From Lonicera japonica (Eukaryota; Streptophyta; Magnoliopsida; Dipsacales; Caprifoliaceae): a stretch of 64,000 nucleotides of DNA. Below the pieces are notes generated by a model, which saw nothing but the letters and a program-made list of their open reading frames with translations, was not told where the DNA came from and ran no database searches. Position numbers and translations under genes: made by a program. The stretch is from positions 168,650-232,649 of the forward strand of contig JAKCWG010000850.1 of the NCBI GenBank assembly GCA_021464415.1. Direction: 5' to 3'. Shown here one piece after another: positions 28,650-40,500 of the stretch; the first letter of the stretch is position 1; the number at the start of each line of letters is the position of its first letter.

Positions 28650-31600
28650 TGTAACACGTACTCCATTCTTTTGTTTCCTCGTAGTTGCTTTCATTCGTCC
28701 GCTTAATTCACCTCTGGTGGAGAATTTCTCATCCGGAGAGCCTCGTAATGCTCTAGTACTCTTTATTGGTCATATTTGCCTCCTTCCACTCACTTGAATG
28801 TTCATTTAGTGATTCGAGTGGTTCGGATCGAAACCGAAGCGATAATCGCCTATTTCGAAATTTCGCGATTCGTCAATTTCTAGTCAACTTTGAGAGGCCA
28901 TAACTTCTTCATTAGATGTCCAAACTACTCTCCATTTTTGTCCATGTCTTCATTTCTTTTCCCTCTACAACTTTTGTGTTTGGGCCGAGTCGAGATTCGG
29001 CCGTTTCGAGGTCCATTTCGGGCTCAGAAGGTTATTTACTGTTGTATTGACTTCCATGATCGACCATGGAAGGCCATGATCGATCATGGTCCTCCATAAG
29101 AATTCTAGAAGGGTTCATGATCGATCCTGGGGGACCCACGATCGATCATGGTTCACCTGTAAGTCGGTTTTGAGCGTTTTAACCTGTTTTTAAGTCATTT
29201 AACACCCCTACAACCGCACTTTCGAGTACCCAACATAGAGAGGGAGTAAGGGAGAGTCTAGAGAGAGAGATACTAGAGATTATACACATCTCTCATCCCT
29301 CATCCAAGATTCGAGTCCCGAATCGCTTTCTCCTTCACTATTCATCATCTTTCCCGCTTTCTTCTTCCGTTGGAGCTTGCATTGGAGCTAGGGCTTGGGC
29401 TGTACAACTTCTATGCTTCATCAACTTACGTATTCGATTTTTCTAAGGTGGGAACACTAGTACTAAAACTTGTTTTCCAATGTTTGATTGATGAATTAGA
29501 GTCTTGCACTCAAATTGGAGATTTTGAGCAAAAGCATGTGTTGTTTGTATCTCTTTGGGTTTGGGCTAGATAATTCTTAGATTAGTGATAGATATTGATA
29601 GAATATCACTCCTATAATGTAATTGATCATCCAGTTCCACGATTTAGCATGCGTACCTAGAGGTTCATGTGAAACCTACTCCGTAGCTATCCGTAAGACT
29701 TATAAATTGGGGTTTTTAGGTCTTGTGCTTATAAATGGATGATTGTGGGTTATTAATGATAGCGATACACATCTATACCACTAGATATGATTGAAGGGTA
29801 TTATTTATGCTATGTGTGGTGAGAACCCACTACGGTGGAGCGTTATGCTTTAACGTGCGGGTCTAGTGGCATGTGTGGAATGTGCTAGGCACTAGTAACA
29901 ATAGTTTAATCCCGATACTCTTTAGAACACATAAAACATAGTTGTTAGGACACGGAATGCCCCTGGTCATGAACATGAACATCTAGGCGAGTTGTATTAG
30001 TATGCGGATGAGCTAGAATCATAATTAACCAATTGGCCTTATTATGAGAATAATCATGTGATGATAAACATATGAAGCATATGAGTGATGAATACTCTTG
30101 TAGAAATGACTAACGGTGATGTAAATGATGATAATTGGATAGTGGGCAATTATATGATTATATATATAACGATTAGCCATATATGTGATGTATGATTGAT
30201 GATGATGATGATGATATTCATTGTGGGAAATGAAAAAATTTGATGTATGTTACTGTGATCACACACATGGGCTGGATATGATGATTTACCGAGCACCGGG
30301 TAGCTCCCCGTGACTCGAAGGAGGGCTGCCTATTGCCGCCTATGGGTGAAAAGGCCCTAAACCGTGCACGGGAAAATGAAGTCGGTGACTCCGCCGGTGA
30401 TTGTGTGTGTCCACAAAGGAGAGCCCACTCTTTGTATTTTGCCTTCCCACAGAACTATGTTTTCTGGGTTCGATGAGTTTCCCCGGCAAGCGGAGTAGGT
30501 CTCGTGTGGCACTACTTACCCAAATGGTGAGTTTCTCGGAAAGTAGTTGGGCTACTAATGGTCATCACCCTGCTAGGGTATCGCCCGATGTACTTCCTTG
30601 CAAAGTGTCGATGTGGTTTGTATGAGGCGTTCTCCTCGTTAAATATTCGGAGTGTTATTCCCGGGAAAATGTCTTGAAGGTTATCTCCGAATGACTTTCT
30701 TGGAGAAACAAGTCCCTAAACCGCTCCCCACTCGGAGGAGACATGGACAAAAGCCTCAGAGCCTTTGGGATCTATTGCTTTGGGCCTAGACGACTGCAGG
30801 GAGAAACTGAGGCACTATACTGGAGATATGATACGGATTGATGTGTTGTGGATGTGCATTACTTAAACTATCATTACTATTATATTGTGTCATATCTTGT
30901 ATGGCATGGTTGATTATATATTGCCTCTGACAAGTGTACTTTTAGTGAGAACAATGATACAGACACTATCGTAAAGAACGTAATATACATAGGACAGCGT
31001 TGGCCACTCATAATGTACTAACAGATAAAGTAAAAAGTATTAATAGTTAATGGCCATAGAAACCTAGTATGCGAGTGTGAGTACGTGGTTTGGTTGTGAG
31101 GACGAAATAGAGGTAAAGCCTTGTAAGTGGCCGAGTGTGGAATCCATAACATACTATAACTAAAGAGAAAACAATAGATACTTGGCCAATTGTCATAACT
31201 TATGGTATAGGTACCGAATAGCATAGAATAGCCTTGAGTTACACTTGAGAATGGATTCAAGTAGGTTTATATCAACGATTTCGTAGCAATGTGAAAGTTA
31301 GCTTAGGGCATTCCATGGGAAGTTTAGGGACGGAATAGGTTGATCGAAGAGTCAACTTCCTAGTGACTAGGATAGGATTCCTAGTGGGATTTGCACACAC
31401 GGGTGTGTGAGTTGCATTGCACTGCATGGTTTTCAAACTACTGCATTGACGTAAAACAACTATTTTCTATACAAAACCTATATAGTTCTTACTGAGCCCG
31501 GATTTGGCTCACCCCGTTTTTTAAACAGTTTTGCAGGTCAAGCATCAGGTATGGGGGGTGGTCTACGAGTCTAGTAGCCTCTGATGTCCTATATCTTTTG

Positions 31601-31971
31601 TAGTCCTTGAACTAAGGACTTGGTTGTATATAATCTTTTGTTGTATTAAACTTTTTATAATTATGTATAGACTTTACAACTATTTTGGGTAATGGACTAT
31701 GGATTTGTATAAATGGTTTATATATATATATGTGTGTGTGTGTGGAGTTGAATGTGATTGTGTTTGTGTGAATGCGCTTTGTAAACCTCACGGGTTTGGT
31801 TTTTATTTAAATAAACTCCACATACCGAGCAATTGTAAAACATGACATTTTATTTAAGAAAAGTTTTCAAAAGTCGTGATTTTTATATTTTAAACCTGCC
31901 GTCGCGCACGGCATCCGTGATTAACCGAGTCCCAGAGGTGAAAATCTCAGAATGGGATTCGGGGCGTCACA
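28650..31971 (+). mobile_element. Solo LTR, 3.3 kb
   Basis: Starts TGTAACACGT, ends GGGGCGTCACA, and is flanked by a perfect 5-bp duplication AAACC (28645-28649 and 31972-31976). No primer site or internal domain is present, so it is what remains after recombination between LTRs. The ends match those of the chromovirus-like elements further right. It carries palindrome pairs at 29055-29150. Confidence 0.88.
29055..29150. repeat. Two palindrome pairs in the solo LTR
   Basis: CATGATCGATCATG-type sites at 29055 (one mismatch), 29075 (perfect), 29116 (one mismatch) and 29137 (one mismatch). Spacing is 20 and 21 bp inside pairs and 61 bp between pairs, the same grammar as in the Athila element. 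Confidence 0.92.
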
Positions 31972-32256
31972 AAACCTAACTCATTATAGAGAACTTAAAC
32001 TGTTGGATATCTATAGCAAAATTCAATATAGGTAGCCGATTGATTAAAAAGAACCTAAGCCAACAATTGATGATTTTAAATCTGAGCCAGCACCGTTTGA
32101 ATATTCATAAGCCCGAATTCGTCTTACCCAACACATGGCCTTTACCCACCTCAACATTCACTTATAATTATGTTTTAAATTACCAATGTGTCATGACATT
32201 TATAGGCCGTTAGATCAAAAGATAAACATTTAAAGACAGATCCTAGCCATCACTTA
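31972..32256. other. Outer CACTA interior
   Basis: AT-rich sequence after the solo LTR. Nothing recognised. Confidence 0.5.
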
Positions 32257-32570
32257 GGGTCCGTTCGGTAGTGTTTTTAAAGACCCGTTTTTGTTTTTTG
32301 AGTTCAAAAATGGATAAAAAATGTGTTCGGTGGGATATTGACAAAAACACAAAAAACGTTTTCGGAAAATGAATTCAAATTTACAGCATAAAACGCAAAA
32401 ATGTAAAAATGATGTTTTCACCATTTTCAGTCTTCCAATCTTCATTTTCATTGTTTTCGTTCTCGGAAAATGTTTTCACTATTTTCGTTCTCGAAAAATT
32501 CATTTTCTCATTTTCATTTTCTGAAAATATTCTCAGAAAACATTATCCGAAAACGTTACCGCACGGGCCC
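32257..32570. mobile_element. Tourist-like MITE (PIF/Harbinger type)
   Basis: 314 bp with imperfect terminal inverted repeats GGGTCCGTTCGGTAGTGTTT and, inverted at the other end, GGGCCCGTGCGGTAACGTTT. It is flanked by TTA on both sides (32254-32256, 32571-32573). Non-coding; the frames across it come from its fold-back TTTTC/GAAAA-rich sequence. Confidence 0.75.
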
Positions 32571-32573
32571 TTA

Positions 32574-33635
32574 TGTTTTTTGTGTTTTTTAATAGATATA
32601 TATTATACTCTCATCTTTGATTAACAAATACATATATGTACACTATATATACAAAGTATATACATATATACTGAGAATACATATACAGATGTACATATAT
32701 AATATTATACTTATGCGCATTATTAACAGTTTCTAATGATTATTATTATACTAAGAAATATTAATAAACCCAATTCGTTAACTTATCATGTTTCATTGGA
32801 TTAGCACCAATTAATATGACCCAAATCAATTAAGCCTTCACCCATTAACTTGTAACTTTGTATTGTATTAATTATTGTGTTATCTTACCCCTATAAAAGC
32901 AAGGATTGTATTTTAAAATTATTTTTGCTATTAAACTAATATTTAAATTATTTATTATTTTATATATATTTACTTATTTTCATTTAGATACATGGGCTCG
33001 AACTTGTGCTTGCCTTCATTTTCAACTTTATGATTTTTGCAATAGTTCCATATATTGTTGATGGACTAAAATTTTATCTAAATTTTTGTCTCTTATTACT
33101 TTCACTAAGAGCTAGTTTTGAATCGTGCAAATATTTGTTATAAAATTAAATTTTGCAAACAAAAATTTAGAAATCTAAAAACTTAACATGAATTTAAATG
33201 AAAAATGTAGCTTGGCTCATTTTTTTCCAACTTACTTTTAAGTTTAATTTCAAAATTTTCACCTAAGTCCTTAACACTCAATACTCGACCAGCTTCAAGC
33301 ATGCCGCACAAAACTCTAAGTCTCTCACCTCACTCTCTCGCCTCCACTTGCGTCTCTCCTCTGTAGCCGAAACCACATATATCTCACTTCGGGGGTTTCA
33401 TCTCTTTCTCTCCAGTTCTCATTGCTACGATTCTAGGTAGCTTTTCTTGCCATAGCACTAACTCTTAGATCTAGGGCTTGTGGTGACCAAATCTAGCCAT
33501 GTACACATCTTCATCATAACTTCTTTTATAGTTGTTTTATATTTATATATCTACATACAAATTTATTTTTTAAAAAATGTATATATACAAATCTACCTCT
33601 TTCTCTTTCACCAGATCTACCCCCTTGTGAATAGA
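32574..33635. other. Outer CACTA interior, leader-like stretch
   Basis: About 33270-33500 is CT-rich and resembles a plant 5' UTR, without a convincing ORF. The 20-mer AGATCTAGGGCTTGTGGTGA at 33467-33486 recurs at 58269-58288, directly beyond the second CACTA. Confidence 0.4.
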
Positions 33636-34262
33636 CACTACAAGAATAAAGACTTTTAGTGGTGCATCGACGCGCCGGGAAAAGTATGCAAAACGCGTCG
33701 GGAAAAGTATATCAATCTTTAGCGACACGTTTTCGCGCCAGCAAAGAGCGCCGGAGAAAGTCTGCCGGCAAAAGTAACACAATGACCTTTCTCGACGGAA
33801 ACTTTAACGCGTCGGCAAAAGTTCTTTTTCGTGGCGCGAAAATGCGCCGGTAAAAATTAGTGCGCCATTCAAAGTGTGTGGCATCTTTCCTTGAAAGAAT
33901 ACTTTTACCGACGTATAAGGAACTTTTCCTGGCGCGTTAGACGCGCCGGCAAAGATATTTTTTAGTGACGCGTTTGGTGACGCGCCGGGAAAGATACTTT
34001 TTGCTGGCGCGTTAGTCGTGCTATTAAAGATCACTTTCCCTAGTCACAATTATTTTTTCTGGCACGTTAGAAGCGCCGGCAAAGATATCTTATAGTGACG
34101 CGTTTGGTGACGCGCCGGGAAAGATACTTTTTGCTGACGCGTTAATCGCGCCGAAAAAAATCAATTTCCTAAGCATAATTACTTTCCTGGCGCATTTGAC
34201 GCACCAGAAAAATGACTTTTTCTGACGCTTTGTAGAAAATGCGCCAGCATAGGTAAACTATT
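33636..34262. repeat. Left subterminal repeat array of second CACTA
   Basis: More than a dozen copies, in both orientations, of a motif built on ACGCGCCGG[GC]AAAG and its partner TGACGCGTT. Such arrays bind the element's own regulatory transposase subunit in En/Spm. Several copies match the E2F consensus TTSSCGSS. Confidence 0.85.
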
Positions 34263-34478
34263 TTTAATTTTTTTATTTAAAAATTAAATATAAATACAAA
34301 TACACTGTATAATATTTTTTTTTAATATTAATAGTAAATGCTAAGCTTAACCAATATCACAATAATAAAAAAGGATAGATTGGATAACTTATCAGTATCA
34401 TAGTAACATACATATTGTGATATCTTAAAAGTCGATACAAATAAACTAAACATAGTCAAAAGTAACAAAATCAACATC

Positions 34479-34923
34479 CTAATTATTTGAGAGATTGTTG
34501 GAAGTGTCACTTGAAGGTCCTGTTGGGGGCTGAAACTGGAATCCCGATATGAATTTTTGCAATTGAGCTAAGACTTCGTTCGTCTCATTCAGCCTCCTAT
34601 TTTGAGCAGCCAATTGCTCTGCTTGAGCACCCAATTGTTCTGCTTGACCAGCCACTTTTTCTTCTTGACTAGCCACTTGTTCCTTGAGAGTGGCAATAAT
34701 TTTGTCCTTCTCGCGGTCTTCATAGGTGCTTCTGCTGCTGGTTGCTCGACTACCTCCAACTGCCTTGAGCCTTGGCATAGGACCATATCCCTTATGATGA
34801 CGTGATCGAGGGCCTAAGACTTGTGTCATAATCTCCAAGTCTTTCGGCTGGGCCACCTCGTCACCAGACTCAACAGATCCAGCAGACTCAACTGGCTGGG
34901 AAGCTCGCATGTGTCATTGCATC
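34479..34923 (-). pseudogene. CACTA TnpA-like gene, C-terminal exon
   Basis: A 143-codon open stretch with VLGPRSRHHKGYGPMPR, which resembles the conserved VLG.R..H..G.G motif of plant Ptta/En/Spm (Transposase_24) proteins, followed by a long coiled coil (EQVASQEEKVAGQAEQLGAQ and on) typical of their C-termini. An acceptor TCTATCCAG lies at 34924-34932, but the frame entered from it meets a TGA in the ORF's frame, so the splice differs or the gene is broken. The matching upstream exon is about 18 kb away at 53194-53337, beyond the inserted retrotransposon. Function in the living element: binding of the subterminal repeats. Confidence 0.6.
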
Positions 34924-35450
34924 CTGGATAGAGAAAGAGAAAAAAATAATTATATATGTACATTAGACCAATGCAAGCCCAAAAGAATTAAAACACTATT
35001 ATACTTGAGAAAATATAACATTACTTTATAAACTGGAAAATCAAAAAATATAAAATAAACAACAATTCCTACTAGATATATGGTACATAAATCCTCCACA
35101 AACATAAATTAACTAGGATAACCAATGAATAATCGACATAATAAATATGTCCATCTAGAAGTACTCGTGTCAATTTATGTATTGATGATCTTGATCAAAG
35201 TTGCAAGTATCCCAAGTTTCATGTATTTACCTTCAGATATTCTTATGATGAATAAGAAATTTGGTAACTCAAGAGATTTTTAATTAAGCTCATTTACAAA
35301 ATAAAGATTCTTAAAAAGCATAAAAACTCAAATCAGATAAACACCATCCATTATTTTCTGTTTCCATATACATATATATATTCTTAAAAAGCATAAAAGC
35401 TCACTTTTCTACGTACACTTTTATATATGTGTTAACTCTTATATAAGCAG
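34924..35450 (-). other. Intron remnant of the CACTA TnpA-like gene
   Basis: AT-rich, non-coding. The chromovirus insertion begins at its end. Confidence 0.5.
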
Positions 35451-37502
35451 TGTAACGCCCCGAATCCCACACCCCGGGGTAGCGGGGACGCTACGGTATC
35501 CACCTATATGGCGGATAAAAATTTGGATAATGGACGCACATAAGACCAACAAAAATTCCTTAAATATAAATCTGAAAATTATGACGCACTTATATGATAC
35601 AAACTGTAGACCAAATCACAAACCATTATCAAACTCATTAAATATAAATAAAAGTCATATATACATAAAACCATAAGTTCACAAAATATTATTCACTAAT
35701 ATTACATAACCACAACATATTATTAATAAAACTCAAAAGAAACAAACCAAAGTCTTTTACATGAAGACTACACAAGGTCTAGTTGGTATCAAGGATCTAC
35801 TCTATCGCATGCAACCTCATCTTTTCCCCCTTTCCCTTGTCATCTACTACACGATCAGATTTTGTACCTGTGGAGAGAAAACGTGAGCTAAAAAGCCCAA
35901 TGGAAACAAGAGTGCAAAATGAAACTAATAATTGAACTATTAAAATTGTAAACAAGCCTAATAAATGAGGCTCCAAAGTATAATGGAATTCAACAAAGAA
36001 AATAATCATACCTCATTAAACTCATATAAGAATCATAAACAATGTTGGCACTTTGTTAAGGAATACATAAATTATAAAGTTGACACATTTAATTTTTGTT
36101 GTGTTGAGGATAAGTAACCGAATATAAATTTCGGATAAACTAGTATCACATACATAATGAATGGTTACTCCGTAAATGCTAATGTGGTGGTCCCCATTCC
36201 GGGACTCCTTACCCCGTGGCGGTGGCACCTCTTCTTTGCTTCCGTGCACGGTTTCCGGTCTTTTCGTCCGAGGGGCTCTCCGTCCCAACTTACAAACCAA
36301 CCAAAAATACAAGCACAAGTACAATATCCATACAATACACAATTTACATTAAATATGTCTTTAAACCAAGTTTAAGTACCAACACTAAAGGAAATTCCAT
36401 AAATAATTTTTATAGTAAACTTACTCAATTATACCAATAATTTATGGGCAAGGTATACTATGACGAATTCACTGTTCATCATCAAAACTTGACTTTAAAA
36501 CCCATATAACAATCAATCTTGCAAATTAATATATCAAATACCATCATCACAACTTCATAGTTCAATTAATAGCAATTTAGAAAATCATCTCTTCTCTAAT
36601 ATAGCGAATCTAAGATTCATATGGGTGGAACTCAAAATTAACAATCTAAAGTATAAAACATGGAAATTAGAGTAGAGAAGAGAAGTTTACTCATGTTCCC
36701 ACCTCAAATAAAGGATTGATGAAGAATTGAAGTAGTTGAGTATGAAGAGCTTGAAGGATCCTTGGAGGAATTGAATGATTCAAAGGAGGAGGATGATGAA
36801 ATCTTGTTGATGATGTTGCTAGCTTGTGATTTCTAGTAGTAGAATGGATTTAGTTGCTTAATTTGTGATGAATCAAGGTTTTAAGATGAGGGAAATAGAG
36901 AGAAGTGCTCTGTTTTTTCGTGGGTTTGGAGAAGGGAAAATGAGAAGTGTGTAGAAGAGAAGAGTATAAGTGGAAAATAAAAAAAATCACCAAAATCCTC
37001 TGTTTTTACGTCACTGTGCCTGACCAGTAGGTTCAGAGCTAATTTTAGGCTAGTAAATGTCCGAACTGGAAAATTTTCAGTAGGAAGAAGTTTTAGCTCT
37101 TCGAGTCTTCTTTCTAACGATATAAAGAACGTCAAAATCGGAGTTCTGAGCGAAAAGATATAATTGAAATGGTAACACTGCACAATTGTCCAAAATATTT
37201 TTATATCTCTATAATTTGTAGGCTAAACATGTAGGTATCTAGAATAGGTTCAATGTATCCGAACAAGGACTAAGATGCATAAAATAAAGAGAATTACAAT
37301 AAAGAGTGTAAAAAAAAATGGGAACACGGTAATCAAACCCGAACATAATTATCAATAAATATAATCTCAAATCACATCCAACTAATAAAATTGGTATAAC
37401 AAATATCAAAATAAAATAAAAAAATTAAACTCATATAAAGGTATAAAACAAGGATGCTCATGCTAATGCTCAAATGCAAATGCAAATGCTACGGGTATTA
37501 CA
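35451..37502 (-). repeat. 3' LTR of the chromovirus
   Basis: 2052 bp, the downstream LTR in sense. Followed in the interior by AGTAGCCTCTTCTACT, whose complement is the purine-rich tract. Confidence 0.93.
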
Positions 37503-37577
37503 AGTAGCCTCTTCTACTAAAAAGAATTTCGACCCGAAATTCGAAATGAATCAAATTGAAATGAGGATGAATAATGT

Positions 37578-40500
37578 CTAACGTACCAAATGAGGATATA
37601 AAAGAAGAATTTCTGATTCTAACTCCCATGTTGCTTCCTCCAAATTATGATGGAGCCAAAGGACCTTCACTAACGGAATAACTTTGTTACGAAGAATCTT
37701 CTCCTTGCGATCTAAAATTTTGACCGGTAGAGTTTTATAAGAAACAATCTCATCGATTTCTAATTCTTCCACCGGTAGAACATGTGACGAATCGGGGATA
37801 TACTTTTTAAGCATGGAGACATGAAAAACATCGTGTACTCGCTCAAGGGAGGATGGTAGCGCTAATTGATAAGACACATTACCAACACGTCGTATGATCT
37901 CGAAAGGACCTATGTAGCGCGGTGCTAGCTTGCCTTTGCTACCAAAACGAATGATTCCTCTATTAGCTTTCACCTTCAAAAACACAAAATCACCCACTTC
38001 AAATTGTAGTGGGCATCTTCGTTTATCAGCGTAGCTCTTTTGACAACTTTGGGCTGTGGTCAACCGTTACTTGATAACTCGAATCTTTTCAGTCGTCTCT
38101 TCCACAAGTTGTGGCCCAATAAGTGCTACTTCTCCAGCTTCAGTCCAACACATAGGTGAGCGACACGGTCTTCCATATAAGGCTTCATACGGTGCCATTC
38201 CGATACTTGCTTGAAAACTATTGTTGTAAGCAAATTCCGCTAACGATAAATGGTCATCCCAACTGCCTTGAAAATCTAAAACACACGCTCGTAACATATC
38301 TTCAAGAATTTGTACAGTTCGCTCCGATTGGTCATCAGTTTGCGGATGAAATGCAGTACTCATCTCAAGTCGGGTGCCAAGTGCACTTTGAAATGCTTTC
38401 TAAAATCGTGATGTAAAGCGTGCATCTCTATCAGATACAATGGAAACGGGGACTCCATGAAGGCGTACAATCTCTCGTACGTAGAGTTTAGCAAGCGTCT
38501 CGGGAGAGTCGGTATCCTTCATTGGTAAGAAATGGGCTGATTTGGTGAGACAGTCGATAATTACCCAAATAGCATTATGCTTCTGTTGTGTCCTCGGTAG
38601 CCCCATAAGGAAATCCATCGTAATATTTTCCCACTTCCATATAGGAATAGGGAGGGGTTGAAGTTCACCGGCAGGTCTTTGATGCTCGATCTTGACTTTT
38701 TGACAAGTGAGGCATTTTGATACATAAGTGGCAATTTCTCGTTTCATTCCCATCCATTGATAAGTGTGTCGGATATCTTTGTACATCTTTGAGCTTCCAG
38801 GATGGATGGTGAATTTGGACTTGTGGGCATCATCTAGAATTTCTCGCTTAATGTCTTCATTGTCCTTCGGTACAAGGATTCTTCCTTTATAACGTACACC
38901 ACCATCAGCACCAATAATGTGATGTTCAACTAATTCTCCACTTTCTAACTTCTTTTTAATTTCAACAATTTCTTCGTCTTCAGATTGACTTTGAAGTACT
39001 CGGTCTTGAATGAGTGGTCGAATAATGATGTTGGCAAGAAAAGCAACATTTTCTCGATGATCAACAACCAAATTAAAGTCTTGTAACGCTTGACAAAGTT
39101 TCCACTCCCGACACTGAAGAGAGGATAAGGACCTTTGGTTCTTTCGGCTAAGCGCATCGGCAACAACATTCGCCTTCCCAGGGTGATATTGCAGAGTGAA
39201 GTCATAATCCTCAAGAAATTCCATCCATCGACGCTGTCGGAGATTGAGGTCACGTTGGGTGAAGATATACTTCAAGCTCTTATGATCCGTATAAACTTCA
39301 AATTGCTCTCCGTATAGGTAGTGTCGCCATAACTTCAAAGCAAAAATTACAGCAGCAAGTTCTAGGTCATGGACTGGATAATTTCTTTCGTGGATTTTTA
39401 ACTGGCGCGAACCGTAGGCAATAACATGTCCCTCTTGCATAAGAACACAACCTAATCCGGTACGAGAAGCGTCACAACATAGCACATAACCACGACCTTG
39501 TTCAGGTAAAACAAGTACAGGTGCAGACGTTAGTCGACGCTTGAGTTCGTTAAAAGATTCTTCACACTTATCGGTCCAAATATAAATAACACCTTTTTGG
39601 GTAAGCCTCGTGAGCGGTGCAGCAATCTTAGAGAAGTCTTGAACAAAACGTCGATAGTAACCAGCAAGACCAAGAAAACTTCGAATTTCAGTAACATTCT
39701 TCGGACGTTGCCAAGAGGATACAGACTGGACTTTAATGGGGTCAACGGATATACCACCACGAGATAGCACATGGCCAAGGAATTTGACCTCATCCTTCCA
39801 AAAGTCACACTTGCTAAATTTAGCATAAAGACGATGTTCTCGAAGAAGTTGAAGGGCTATACGAAGATATCGATCACGCTCTTCATCGGTACGGGAATAA
39901 ATAAGAATATCGTCTATAAACACCACAATAAAAGAATCAAGATAAGGTCAAAAGACGCGGTGCATAAGATCCATAAATGCCGCAGGTGCATTGGTCAAAC
40001 CAAAAGGCATCACAAGAAATTCGAAGTGGCCATAACGGGTGTTGAATGCAGTTTTGGGAATATCTTCTTCCCGAACCCTTAGTTGATGGTAGCCCGATCG
40101 AAGATCAATTTTTGAGAAGCGGTGAGAACCACGTAGTTGGTCAAAAAGATCATCAATGCGAGGTAAAGGGTATTTATTCTTGATGGTGACTTGGTTAAGC
40201 TTGCGGTAATCAACACATAGACGAAGTGAACCATCAGCTTTCTTAGCAAAAAGAACCGGTGCTCCCCATGGAGAGGTACTATAACAGATAAAACCTTTGG
40301 CAAGAAGGTCATTAAGTTGGGTTTTCAACTCCTAGAGCTCGGCGGGCGCGAGTCGGTAAGGGGAAAAAGAGATAGGTGAAGTATTGGTTTGTAATTCAAT
40401 GGTGAATTCTATCTCACGGTGAGGGGGTAAACCTGGTAAATCGTCGAAAAAAACATCAAGAAAATCACATGTGGTGGGTACATCGCTAGGTGAAAACTTA

